A stretch of DNA of 64,000 nt from Auriscalpium vulgare (taxonomy: Eukaryota; Basidiomycota; Agaricomycetes; Russulales; Auriscalpiaceae): the NCBI GenBank assembly GCA_019915015.1, contig JAHBBC010000025.1:186001-250000 (forward strand), in the 5' to 3' direction. The position numbers and the translations under genes are program-made. The notes under the pieces were generated by a model, which saw only the letters and a program-made list of their open reading frames with translations, was not told the origin of the DNA and ran no database searches. Positions 10,427 through 20,741 of the stretch are shown one piece after another; positions within the stretch are counted from its first letter, which is position 1, and each line of letters starts with the position of its first letter.

Positions 10427-11750
10427 TTATACAAGTCCTGCTCGTTGAGCGGCTACTATTTCTGCCACAAGGCCACGTCTCCTAGCCTCGCAATCATCAT
10501 CCTCTGTGATATCATCATCTATAGGATCATCTGGCTCCCCCCTATCGTCCTCTTCCTGAGCACGTGAGTGCCAAGTCGCAAAGCTTGTCCCACTCGCCCA
10601 TCCTTCGATGTCGAGCACTGCGTTGTGCAAGATGATGCAACATGAAATCCACCGACACGCTCGTATATGGTCCCGATTGTAACGGATATTGAGCCGTAAG
10701 CCACGAAGGGATTGCCATCGGCCCTTGAGTGCACCCATGGTGTGTTCAGAGCGAACGCGTAGGCGAGCTACGTGTTTGTCGAATAAGGCATTTGAGCGGT
10801 CTAACGACGCTGGTTTCTTGTGAACTGGGATGGTCCGCGAGCTGACAGGGTACGCAGAGTCACCCCATGCAAACTCGTCACCTCTGAAGAACCAGTCGGT
10901 ATGCTTGACAGCTGCAGTATGCTCAAATGCAGATGCATCATGAGCAGAACCGGTCATGCCAAGCGAATAGTCAACGATTCGTAGATTCGACGGTGTATTG
11001 CCAATCTGTGTACAGATATGTCAGTCAGGAGCTATTAGAAGATATCCAGCATACCTGGACGTTGAACCCATAGTTGCACTTCCTTGTGTAGTACGCGTCA
11101 CCGTCGAGGCCGGGGCGACTGTACAGGACAACAATTGTCCCGTCGTACATCACCCATCCCTCCCTCCAGGTGGATCCCGTGAAACCAAGCTGCTCATCAA
11201 TCCACCTTTTCTCGACCTCTTTCTCCTCCTCTGTTAGCGGCCGTACAAACATCCCATGCAAGGACATCAGCGCCTCCTGACATCTCTCCGTGTATAGCTC
11301 CACAGCGCCCTCTGAACAGCCCGCTGCACGGCTGATATCCTCGAGAGATGCGCCATTGCCATAGCGACCCATACGGTACAGGGTCACCGCTAATTGCGTT
11401 CGGATATCCTCCTGCGGGGTGTTCGAGTTGTTCTGGAATACGGGATGACCCTCGATGAGGCCAAGGATAGTGTCGAAGACGTGGGGAGAGACACGGAGCA
11501 TGTTGATAAAGCGGTGGTGATGGGCAGGATCCTGTGCATACTCCCATGCAAGCTGGAGATTGCCGGCTTTAACGACGGGAGGACGGGGGTTGATGTAGCG
11601 GGAGGATAGGATGGTGTGAAGGATTGAGCTATCGCGTTGGAGCTGCTCCATCATAGCTGTGGCTGAAGATGGAGGCATGAGTGCCATCTGGATAGCCATA
11701 TATGTGATGTATGCGTCGATAATCTCATCGTGGTAGGTAGCACGGGCCAT
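10427..11750 (-). CDS. PIF/Harbinger DDE transposase, two exons
   Basis: Exon 1 runs from ATG 11750 to 11055 and exon 2 from 11005 to the stop at 10427; the join NVQ-IGNTPS is in frame and gives about 424 residues, normal for the family. Motifs in order: helix-turn-helix-like region around GNGASLEDISRAAGCSEGAV; first catalytic Asp in MYDGTIV; second Asp in WGDSAYP; Glu in RSEHTMGALKGRWQ. This is the DDE_Tnp_4-type nuclease fold that cuts and joins DNA at 3-bp targets. No stop or frameshift is seen, so the enzyme may be functional. It lies wholly inside the nested element and is convergent with the accessory gene. Confidence 0.92.
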
Positions 11751-11835
11751 GGCTGGTGGAAGAGCTCGAAAGCAATGGCGGCGGTGTCGCGCAGCGGCGT
11801 AGATTGAGTGACATTATGTAATATCACGCCGGGGC

Positions 11836-11903
11836 GCCGAATCGAAAACGAAAGGCGTTTGAAAACGAAACGGAAACGAAAACGGTCTACTCTGAGCTCC
11901 CCT
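11836..11903 (-). repeat. Harbinger terminal inverted repeat, right
   Basis: Perfect inverted partner of 8516-8583; followed by the ATT duplication at 11904-11906. Confidence 0.95.
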
Positions 11904-13176
11904 ATTGTTGCGGGCCATAACGAGGCGCGAAGAAGTTGAACAAAGTGATGGCCGGCGCCAATGATGCCGCACTCGCAGAAGTCGATTTGGACTTCATGAA
12001 TGCCACTGATGTCAATGACTGTCATCGGTGTGGGCTTGATGAGGGGATGGGGGCAAGTCCGGTCGTCGTGACCAAGTTGAATGCGCAGACCGGCTGCACA
12101 CAGCGCAAACTTCTCGTGGTAGTAGCCGTTCCATCTCTAAATTTACTGTGAGTGAATATTCAACTCGAGACGAGCAACGCGCACCTCCAGACGATGAAAC
12201 GGAAGATGCTTGTGCTCAATCACGATGCAGTCGCTGCAAAACCGCTCCCCAGTCATGCAACTCGTGCATCTGACGTCCCCATCCTTCGCCGTGCAGCGGC
12301 TGCACACCGGGAGGCTCGCATGGTCTCCTAGTCCCTCCAAGCGGATCAATTCGTCGAGGAACTGCGATCTATATGGCAGCCAGCTCTCGATGGGTTTGCG
12401 TGTACCCTAGAGATTGACTGGAAGTGAGCAGACAGATGTAACCTCGGGACGAAAGAAGCGCACCCGTCCTCGCCGCCGCCGTCGCCGCGGCACAGGTATG
12501 TCTTCGACGTGGATACCTGGGAGGGGCTCGATGTTGAAGGAAGGATCATATGCATCAGGCAGTACGGAAGCAGGTTCAGAGTGGAGAGACGCAGGCGGAT
12601 CTTCAACGGACTCGATGTAATGAGAAGTAGTATGGGCAAGCTTTCTCTTCCGACTTGCGCCTGCCCCAACTGCGATGTTAACGTGTCTAGACACGACTTG
12701 TCTTGGCTGCAGGACCTCGTCGGTATCGTCCAGTGCCTGCATGACAATAGCATGCTTCCGTTTCCGACTTTTGCGAGACATCGGCGTAGGAGGAGGGATG
12801 AGCGGCACACCGGAAGATGCCGACATGTTGTCGCATCGTCCTAAGGAGCCTCCTGTGGATGCGATCTTGTCGTTTTAATGCACGAAAATCACAAAGACCT
12901 CTATTGAGGCCATTCTAAGGATACTGGCATTCTTTTCAAACGCGAAGCCTCCCAATTTGAAGGCATTCAGGCCAAGTCACATCTCGGTCGCCGCGGCGCG
13001 ACTCCTCCCAATGTACATGATATTAAGATCCAACGAAGTGTATGCAAGTATTACGGTACAAATGTATGGAATCCACGCAGACGAGCAAAGCAGACTGTCA
13101 GCCTACATACTGTAGTCAAAATCCGTACACACGTTGAAAGTAAGCCTTTTGAACACTGCAACAGCATTTTTCAGTG

Positions 13177-13851
13177 TCAATGGCACCGCCAGCTCGAGTG
13201 GACATACCTGCGACCATTGAAGATGAATACTTCCTCAAGAAGCGAGGCGTCATACACGTTGATACCGCACTGGATGATTTCTATCTCTTGGTGCAATCCG
13301 GCGATGAACCTGCGGTGCGCATGAAGCCTCTGCTCGCTGGAATCTTGGAGAGTCTTAACGTGCTCCAGCTGCTCGTCGATAGCAGCGCGCACTGCGTTGA
13401 GGTAGCGGGGCATCCAGTCGTCCGGATTGACAGCCATTAGCTCTTCGCGGTGGGCTGTCCAGTTCCGCCAGATCTCGTCCTCGAGGCGACGCATCTGCGA
13501 CGTGCGCTGGGTATCTTGATCCTTCGAGATGCATGCAATTTTGCTTTTGTAAGGACTACTTTTATGATTCAATGCAACGAAATGTGCAAGCGGAAAATGA
13601 GACGTACGGAGGCAGGCGCCAGTACTTTGCTACCTTTCGTGCTCCCTCCATCTCAAGGCGCTGAGCCTTACTAACCTTCCGGCGACTCGCCCGTTTGATG
13701 CTGTTATATGCTTTCTGATACTCCAATCGCTTGTCTCTATGCCTGAGTGAAAGGAATAAGGGTATGCATCATAGGTCAGTACGGTGTTCGCTTTGCGACA
13801 AATGAGAGCGCACCTCAAGTAGTCCTTTTTTCGTCGATCATCCATGGCCAT
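13177..13851 (-). CDS. Small coiled-coil protein of the KDZ element
   Basis: Starts at ATG 13851 (or 13845) with MAMDDRRKKDYLR. A splice then leads to a Lys/Arg-rich helix (HRDKRLEYQKAYNSIKRASR) and, after another intron beginning GTACGT near 13605, to a helical exon (RRLEDEIWRNWTAHREELM; AAIDEQLEHVKTLQDSSEQR). The frame ends at 13177, or splices once more just before it. Charged heptad-like patterns suggest a coiled coil. It lies upstream of the transposase on the same strand. I do not recognise the function. A basic coiled-coil protein within the element could bind the transposase or DNA, but that is speculation. Exact exon borders are uncertain. Confidence 0.5.
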
Positions 13852-14020
13852 GTATACAAGATATTGTACACCAGAGTATGATTTGTGATGCAGGATGCGT
13901 TTCAGAGGATGGCACGCAAGGCCGAGGTGAGAGTGGGAGGAAGGGTTGAAGGGTGTGAGTGAAGCTATGGACGCGCGACTGCGCTCACCCTCCGTACGGC
14001 AGATCCACGAGCATCACTTG

Positions 14021-14390
14021 AGCGCTTCAAATCGGATAAAATCGTAGCTATTGTATGGAATTGGGCATGTGAGGGGAACGCTTTGAATGTTATTGGGACA
14101 CGCAGGGAAGACTATTGAGGGTACTGCGGGCTGAGCAAGATGGTTGAGACAGCTCATACGCCGCCATAGCCTGACGCCGTTTCAACAACCCTTCTAGCAG
14201 TTCGCGTCGGATAAGATCGAAGCTGTTCTATGGAGATTTGGGCGTGTCCATGGATCACTTTGGATGTTATTGGGACACACAGGGAATAATATTGAGGGTG
14301 CTACGGGCTGAACAAGATGGTTGAGACACTCTGAGCTGATACACCACCATAGCCTCACGCCGTTTCAACAACCCTTATAGCAATTCGCAC
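14021..14390. repeat. Two tandem copies of a ~180-bp unit
   Basis: Copy 1 (from TCGGATAAAATCGTAGCT near 14032) and copy 2 (TCGGATAAGATCGAAGCT near 14207) continue in parallel through TGTTATTGGGACAC, AAGATGGTTGAGACA and CGCCGTTTCAACAACCCTT. The offset is 175-182 bp because of small indels. No gene is seen in this stretch. Confidence 0.8.
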
Positions 14391-14803
14391 CGTGCGCATA
14401 CCAGATAGAAGAAGAATTCGACTCATAACATATTTCTATTCAATGGAGACACAAGAAGGCAAATTTATTAAGACGGCCGTAATCTACGCCTCAATGCTGC
14501 TCCAGCCACAGATGAGCGCCACCAATCGTACGGAAACCCCTCGCTAGCTGGCCCGGGTATCCCACAGTAAGGCCTATGGCCGCGGGGCTGTTTGAAAGAT
14601 GTCAGAGGGATGCACTACCAGAGAAGCAGAGACGTACGTGTTGGCGAAAATACTGCGCTTCCGTCCGCACGCAACCGCAAGATAGGGCCAACCACCGTGA
14701 CCGTTGCGTGGGCGGCCGCCGCGCCCTTCAAGATGCTCCGCCATTCCTTCCTCTGATGGCCGTAGACATCAGCATATAGAGAGCAATACACGCAATCGAA
14801 ATT

Positions 14804-15414
14804 CTAACCAATCTCTTTTTTCGCGGCGATAAGCGCCACGAGCTCGCCTGTCGGTAGCGGGGGTGAGGGCGATGGCGATGGCGGTGGCGGCGGTGGCGTC
14901 GGAGTTGCCATTGAGGCAGTAGGCGGCGTCGACGACGCGCTTGCTGCTGCAGCTGCTCCGGTGCTCACGCGCGCCTGGGATGCGACCTGTGTCTGGGTGG
15001 CGTCGTTGACCGACACCGAGGCCATTTGCTCTGTCACCAGGGCAATGGCCAGGTCCGCTTTGTCGAGGGCTTACCGCTGTAAACGAGGTCACCTTCAACG
15101 GCCGCTGTAAACGAGGTCACCTTGCGGTGCAAGGCACCGACGATGCGGACAGCGGGCCCGACGACCGCCCTGCAATACATTGTCAGTATTAGATATAAGA
15201 AGGGATAGCCAAAAACATACCAGTCGGTGGAGATACCGCGAAACTTGGTATCGAGGATCACGAATTACGTGTAGATGCCCGGGACGGGCTTCTCAGTGTA
15301 GGTGGGGAGTCGTTGGACCGCTGCACAAGATATGAGTATGTAAGAGAGGAAATGTGTGGACGGCGTACAAGGGGCGGACGGCTGCGCATCAGATGAGGGG
15401 GTGAAGGAGGTCAT
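14804..15414 (-). pseudogene. Decayed Ala/Pro-rich gene of the KDZ element
   Basis: A spliced minus-strand gene can be followed from ATG 15414 (MTSFTPSSDAQPSAP) through VQRLPTYTEKPVPGIYT, a stop codon, FVILDTKFRGISTDW, an intron, AVVGPAVRIVGALHRK, then a frameshift into ALDKADLAIALVTEQMASVS and an Ala/Ser/Pro-rich tail (TPPPPPPSPSPSPP) ending KKEIG. The in-frame TAA at about 15261 and the frame change near 15075 point to decay. The frame change coincides with a direct duplication of 22 bp (GTGACCTCGTTTACAGCGG core) whose copies are 28 bp apart. I do not know the function. Its place between transposase and companion gene suggests it is an original part of the element. Confidence 0.5.
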
Positions 15415-15710
15415 TGAAAGTCGCTGTGGGAGGCTTGTGGGAGAGCGATCGAGTGATCGCAGTTTGATTGCCCGCCGTTATAAAGACACGTCCGGCAACC
15501 TCCGTGACGCGCAGGTTCGACGCCGCGGGGGGACCCTACAAAAGTGAACGTGAATCTAGGGGATCTGGTGAGATGGTCAGGTTGAATCTCAGCAAGTGAT
15601 GGCGGACGTGCGGAGTGAAATCAGACCAGCGGAGTGCGATTGGAGTGAAAACTTACCGTGTTGCGCCGTCACAACTCCCTTGCTTCTCTTCCTGACCTTC
15701 TCCGTCCATT

Positions 15711-18469
15711 ATGTGGGCTACCGGCGAGCAGCAAAAGTGGCTGAAGGAGCACCTCGGTGAGTATAAGGAGGTCCAGGCGAAGGGAGCACTCGCCGTGAGG
15801 GAGTACTGGCCTGTCCTGTACTCCGCATGGTTACTCGAGTATCCCGACACGGAGGACAACCATACGGGACCGGCTGTCAAAGGTAGTCCGGACATACGAA
15901 GGGTCAGTAAAGACGCCTTGCTGTCACGAGCAAATGGAGCTCACCGATATTTTTACAGCGCCTTCGCCAATGGTTTAACAACCACTCGCGCGACAGCGTG
16001 CGTGGCAATGCTCGCAGACGTGGCGGTGTTCTCAACTTGTCCGCGCGGCCGCCTCGCAAGAAACCCGAGCATCAGGTATACCAGCAGTACTTCTGGAAGT
16101 CCAAGTTGAAGGCGCTCGTTGAAGCTGCGTGGGCCACGTACTTGGCCGAACTACCCGAGGACGACGAGCCGATGCCCGAGCTCGTCTTTCGGAACAAGAC
16201 GTGTCGCGAGCTCTTGGAGCAGGAGTCGGATGAAGTACGTGCCGCAGTCAAGGTGGTGCGCGACGGAGAAGAGGGCAGCGACGACGTTGAGTTCAGCGAG
16301 GAGGTCTTGAATGCGTAAGCATGCGCTTGTTTGTCTGCGGGACAACAAATACTCATCTTGATCCTTAGGAATGCTCGTATGATGCCTGATACGGCGGCGT
16401 TGGCCGTTAGCCAGATCAAGGAGCTCACGAACTGGTCCTGCACGATGCTGTTTGGAGGTCCCTCGCCCGACGGCGACGGCAAGATTGTTTCCTTTGCGTG
16501 AGTCGCAAGTCAATTTATAGATTCCTGTCGTACTCACCATCGTTTTTTCAGCGTCCATACACGGCTTGATGACGGTCGGAACTTCGCAACGATGTACCCA
16601 GAGTTCAAGGATAAGGTGGAGCAGCCGTACCGCAAATATCTGCGCATGGTATACAGTAAGTCGAGTCCATCCCGCGTGTGACGATATATGTACTTACCTC
16701 TGAATCAGCCACTACTGCGAGCGACAACGCATCATCTACGTCGCCCTCAGACCCGACGACCGCCACCACCGACACGTCACAGGCGTCGACTGCCGCCGAC
16801 TCGCCGGCCGCCGACGCGCCGGCCGCCGTTGTAGGCGCGGAGACCCCGCCGCCGTCGGTGCCCAAATCGTCCAGGAAGAAGCGAGGGCCTCAGAACAAGA
16901 GCGCTGCGACGGTTGAAGAGAATACCTCGGAAGAGGAGCTTGTTATTGAAGACTTCGAGGCCGATCAATCAGACGACGAACCTGCGCCAGCTCCCATCAT
17001 CCGCGACAACGTGGACGCATACATGCAACTCCGTCTTGACGCTATCGCGAGGAATACGCAGTTGATGAGAGACGCCGGTTTCGAGCCAAGCGACAAGCCA
17101 AAGACGGCCGATGAGAAGAAGGCGGCGGCAAGAGCTATCGAGCGCGAGAAGCTGGCTGCGCTGGCAACCGGCCCACCGCGGCACTCCGAGAGGATCAAGG
17201 CCAAGGAACCTGGAAATCTGTGAGTACCTTCACTGTTGATATGGGGCAGAGCGTTGATGACGTTTGAGCAGGGCTGAGGCCGCTGAGGTCGAGTCGCCTG
17301 TCGACGACGGCGATGAACAAGACAGGCAATCCGCGACCGCGGAAGTCCTCCCTCCTTCATCTGGCGTAGCGCTCACGACTGCGCCTTCGCAGGCGACAGC
17401 ATCCGCCACCTTGTCGTCGACATCAAGCTCTCCATCCCAGCATGCCCCGTCCTCACTGTCGTCCATCGATTCGTCACCCCCTGTAACGGCAGCACCAACG
17501 TCGTCAGCGTCTGAGAACAAGACGTCACTTCCCAGCCCTGATCTTTCCACCGTCGTTGTCGACACTGGCGCAGGCCTCCCGTCAGCCGTCGCTGAGAACG
17601 TGATCGTCAACGACGCAGCCCCTTCTCCGCATCCCACCACAATGCATGACTCTGTGATGCTGGGCGACAAATCAAACGTTTCAATCGATGAAGACGCGAG
17701 CGAAGAGACCAGCAGCGAGCGCAATACAAACAAAGACGTTGCACAGTGGCCAGACTGGCTGATCAAGGACCACGGCTATCTTGAGAAGGCGATTGAGGGC
17801 GATGAGTGGGCGGCTTTAGTCGGACAATGGGTCGCGATGGAGGAGAAGATGGGATTTCCGTCTGGCCAGGTGCGTTCCATTCACATCTTTTCAATCAGAT
17901 ACTGACGCTGTCACATTCTCTTAGGGTAAGCGATTCCAGCTGGCGACCACCGGTCGCCCCGAGCAACTCTCTCGTTGGTTGTCACGCCGCGACTACTCAA
18001 AGTCCCCCGCCATCGACGATGTGAAGGTCTTCGCTGCCAGCTGGCGTACATGGTGGATAGGGCTCCAACCTGATTGGCGCGGCTCCAAGTGGCCGTTGGT
18101 TAGAAAGGCTTGCCCGTCGGAGGAGTGGTCAGGCTGCATGAAAGGCGGCCGTAATGGGTTTGCGATCGTGCTCGTCACGCTCAGCTGGTGGTACGGCGTG
18201 GCGGCGACGGCGAAACAGCACCGCGAGTGGGAGTCAGCTTTCGAGGATGTGTCATGGGTTGCGGAGAATATGGGCCAATCGTCAACCATGCAAGCCATGA
18301 TAGCTGAAGATGACGCAGACAACGAGAATCGCGCGGGCAAGAAGCGGTCCGCGGACAGCTCTCTGACTGGCCAGCCGGCGAATAAGAGGTACGTTAGGCA
18401 CATTCTGCATTCTCGTCCCGTTTCTCATGTTGATGTAGGAGCAAAATAACGACTCGGAAGCGTCGCTGA
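15711..18469 (+). CDS. KDZ-element companion protein, eight exons
   Basis: Exons joined in frame: 15711-15902, 15959-16314, 16369-16497, 16552-16655, 16709-17219, 17272-17869, 17925-18388 and 18439-18469 (TGA). All introns are GT...AG; the first has the unusual donor GTCAGT. The N-terminal domain (WATGEQQKWLKEHLGEYKEV ... RRRLRQWFNNHSRD) matches a family I recall as recurring in agaricomycete genomes near transposons, usually unnamed. The middle (exons 5-6) is a long Ser/Thr/Pro/Ala-rich acidic region. The C-terminal domain has conserved Trp clusters (RPEQLSRWLSRR; FAASWRTWWIGLQP; GFAIVLVTLSWWYG), followed by a basic tail (KRSKITTRKRR) fit for nuclear entry. The function is unknown; a role in transposition or DNA binding is inferred only from location. 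No break is seen, which suggests selection within the element. Confidence 0.75.
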
Positions 18470-18944
18470 TCACGTCGTCCAGTCCGAGTCGGCGCACGAG
18501 TAACACAACCCTGCATTTTTCAAGATTTTCCCAGCGGCCTTCATTGCGCGCGGTGTTCAACCCATGGACGGTGTTTCAACACACCTTGAGGTTTGATTAG
18601 TATTTTATCCTTCCCTTTGGTGCTCAATGCGCCGCCTTCCATTGGTGCTCAACGCGCCGCATCCATACATCTACTTCGGCGCTCAACGCGCTGCCTTCCT
18701 GGATTTTCTTTGGCGCTCAACACGCTGAGTTTCTTTTCATCCCCTTTGGCACTGAACGTGCCCACCTCGTATATCACGTAGTACATTGTCTCTCGATCGT
18801 AGTTTATCCGCAGTCCCTCGTGCGAATGACAAATAGAATGTGTGCTCTTATCTGTGCGCGACATGCAAGTCGACTTGGTAGTTTTCACTGAGCGATGCAA
18901 GTAAATACTACCGCGACTCTGCTGATGATTCAAACGAGCTCAAC
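18470..18944. other. Spacer between companion gene and right array
   Basis: Contains a short tandem pattern around GCTCAA(C/T)GCGC (at about 18627, 18650, 18683, 18715 with flanking CTTTGG), but no gene. Confidence 0.5.
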
Positions 18945-20545
18945 AAGTGAGTGGAAGTGAATACTATGCACGCGTGAATAACAGATCGCGTGCAAAATAG
19001 AGCACGGAAAGGAAGTAAATACTATGTGAGGACCTGAATAACCGACTCGGAATGGACGTAAATACTACGCATGCACTCGACTGAAAGTAAAAACTATCCG
19101 TGCAGTATCCAGCGAGGATCAATGAGCAAAATCAAATTAAACACTACGCATGCTGTTCCGGGTATAGACAAGGACTGAAAGTAAATACCATGTGTGCAGG
19201 GCCGCCCGTGAAGTGAGAGTAAATGCCCGGAGTAAAAACTACGCGTCAGAAGTGAATACTGCGCACCAGGTCCCAGGGTGAATTTTGTGCGCCTGGAGTG
19301 AATATGTGCACACCCGGAGTAAATACTGCGCGCCCGGAGTAAATACAACGCACCAGGTCCGCGAGTGAATATTGCACGCCCGGAGTAAATACCGCACGCC
19401 CGGAGTAGGTACTACGCACCAGGTCCACGAGTGAATTTTGAGCGTCCCGAGTGAATACTGCACGCCCGGAGTAAACACTGCGCGCCCGGAGTAAATACAA
19501 CGCACCAGGTCCGCGAGTGAATACTGCACGCCCGGAGTAAATACTGCACGCCCGGAGTAAATACTGCACGCCCGGAGTAGATACTACGCACCAGATCCGC
19601 GAGTGAATTTTGTGCGTCCCGAGTGAATACTGCACGCCCGGAGTAAACACTGCGCGCCCGGAGTAAATACAACGCACCAGGTCCGCGAGTGAATACTGCA
19701 CGCCCGCAGTAAATACCGCACGCCCGGAGTAGATACTACGCACCAGGTCCGCGAGTGAATTTTGTGCGTCCCGAGTGAATACTGCACGCCCGGAGTAAAC
19801 ACTGCGCGCCCGGAGTAAATACAACGCACCAGGTCCGCGAGTGAATTTTGCGTGTCCCGAGTGAATACTGCACGCCCGGAGTAAATACTGCATGCCTGGA
19901 GTGAATACTACGCACCAGGTCCCGGAGTGAATACGTGCACGCCAGGAGTAAATACTGCGCGCCCGGAGTAAATACTGCGCGCCCGGAGTAGATGCTACGC
20001 ACCTAGTCCGCGAGTGAATACTGCACGCCCGGAGTAAATACTGCACACCCGGAGTAGATACTACGCACCAGGTCCGCGAGTGAATTTTGCGCGTCCCGAG
20101 TGAATACTGCGCGCCCGGAGTAAATACTGCGCGCCCGGAATAAATACTATGCACCAGGTCTGCAAGTCAGTTTTCCCGTCCCGGGTGAATACTGCACGCC
20201 CGGAGTAAATACTTCACGTCCGGAGTGAATACCACGCACCAGTTCCCGGAGTGAATGTTGCGCGTCCGGAGTAAATACTTCATGCCCGCAGTGAACACTG
20301 TCCGCACGGAGTGGATACCACAACCGGCGCCCTGAGTGAATACTGCGCACCCGCAGTGAATACTGACAGTAAACACAGTACGTGCTGGGGGCCGACCGTG
20401 ACCAAAAGTGAATACTATGCGCTCTACGTCCGGACAACCGACTGGAAGTAAACACTATGCACGCGCAGTCACCAGGATAGGATAGCTAACCAAAAGTGAA
20501 TACTATGTCCGCACATTGGGGGTGCTGATAAACCTACCGAAGTAT
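18945..20545 (-). repeat. Right subterminal satellite array, mirror image of the left
   Basis: Dozens of ~20-bp monomers of the form GGAGTAAATACTGCGCGCCC, the reverse complement of the left-array motif, interspersed with CACCAGGTCCGCGAGTGAAT variants that make a larger unit. The array spans about 1.6 kb. The long minus-strand open frame through it (19246-20154, reading SGRAVFTPGAQYSL repeatedly) is translated satellite, not a gene. Confidence 0.9.
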
Positions 20546-20661
20546 TTACTACAGTATTCAACCCAGGGCCCGAGACCTGGAAATTAGGGAAAGTAATTAC
20601 TGTGCCACCTATATAGCCCAGCCAAAGTAGCCTCAATTGCAGAGACTTGGTAAAATTTTCT

Positions 20662-20734
20662 ATTCAGCTAGTATTGGTACTTTCTATTTGCTACTCTAGT
20701 AGGCCAAAAGTTACCTTAACAACAGACAGGGCTC
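20662..20734 (-). repeat. Right terminal inverted repeat of KDZ element
   Basis: TCAGCTAGTATTGG at 20664-20677 and ATTTGCTACTCTAGTAG at about 20686-20702 are the inverted match of the left end. The outer bases (TTAC, TAAC, GACAG) match the left tip loosely. Confidence 0.75.
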
Positions 20735-20741
20735 TAGGTAG
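20735..20741 (+). repeat. Putative right target-site duplication of KDZ element
   Basis: TAGGTAG, the partner of 3874-3880. Confidence 0.6.

Larger units (their letters stand above)
8516..11903. mobile_element. PIF/Harbinger transposon, 3388 bp, complete
   Basis: The ends are AGGGGAGCTC...GAGCTCCCCT, flanked by ATT on both sides. The terminal inverted repeats are identical over 68 bp. Inside are two divergently arranged, oppositely oriented genes: an accessory Myb/SANT-like protein on the plus strand and a DDE transposase on the minus strand, the usual two-gene layout of this superfamily. The perfect repeats and open frames suggest a recent and perhaps autonomous copy. Confidence 0.93.
5356..12826 (-). 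pseudogene. KDZ transposase with CxC2 cysteine cluster, split by a nested transposon
   Basis: This gene would encode the DDE-type transposase that moves the host element. Reading down the minus strand: a basic, low-complexity N-terminus (ATG 12826); the CxC2 zinc-binding cluster at about 12350-12140 (CSRCTAKDGDVRCTSC, FCSDCIVIEH); the linker RIQLGHDD...GIHEVQIDFCECG; the core motifs FHALNLQSKLNAYDFW, MDANFKMKLKNRG, SYDIACSFSKNF, VPKFHLIAHG and GEGVEGGWAELN; and a long C-terminal helical region ending at 5356. The Asp of MDANF, the Asp of YDIAC and the Glu of GEGVE are the likely catalytic triad by family comparison. Several short introns split it. The only break I find is the Harbinger insertion at 8516-11903, which falls after codons for LWPAT. 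Other exons read open, so it was intact before that hit. Confidence 0.9.
3881..20734. mobile_element. KDZ-class DNA transposon, 16.85 kb, carrying a nested Harbinger
   Basis: The boundaries come from three nested signals: a 7-bp direct repeat (TAGGTAG) outside, imperfect inverted termini just inside, and two mirror-image satellite arrays further in. The cargo is a KDZ transposase with CxC2 cysteine cluster (minus, 5356-12826), a small coiled-coil gene (minus, 13177-13851), a decayed Ala/Pro-rich gene (minus, 14804-15414) and an eight-exon companion gene (plus, 15711-18469). A PIF/Harbinger element of 3388 bp sits inside the transposase gene. Large KDZ elements with several genes are known from basidiomycetes, where some carry TET/JBP dioxygenase genes; none is seen here. 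Apart from the nested insertion and the decayed gene, the transposase and companion frames look open, so the element was probably active recently in evolutionary terms. Confidence 0.85.

Noticed and set aside
19246..20154. 302-codon minus-strand frame in the right array
   Set aside because: Repeating SGRAVFTPGAQYSL-type peptide is translated satellite; the mirrored left array gives similar artefacts.
3990..20545. CRISPR-like array from the regular ~20-bp repeats
   Set aside because: This is a eukaryotic locus; the repeats are contiguous satellite monomers without unique spacers.
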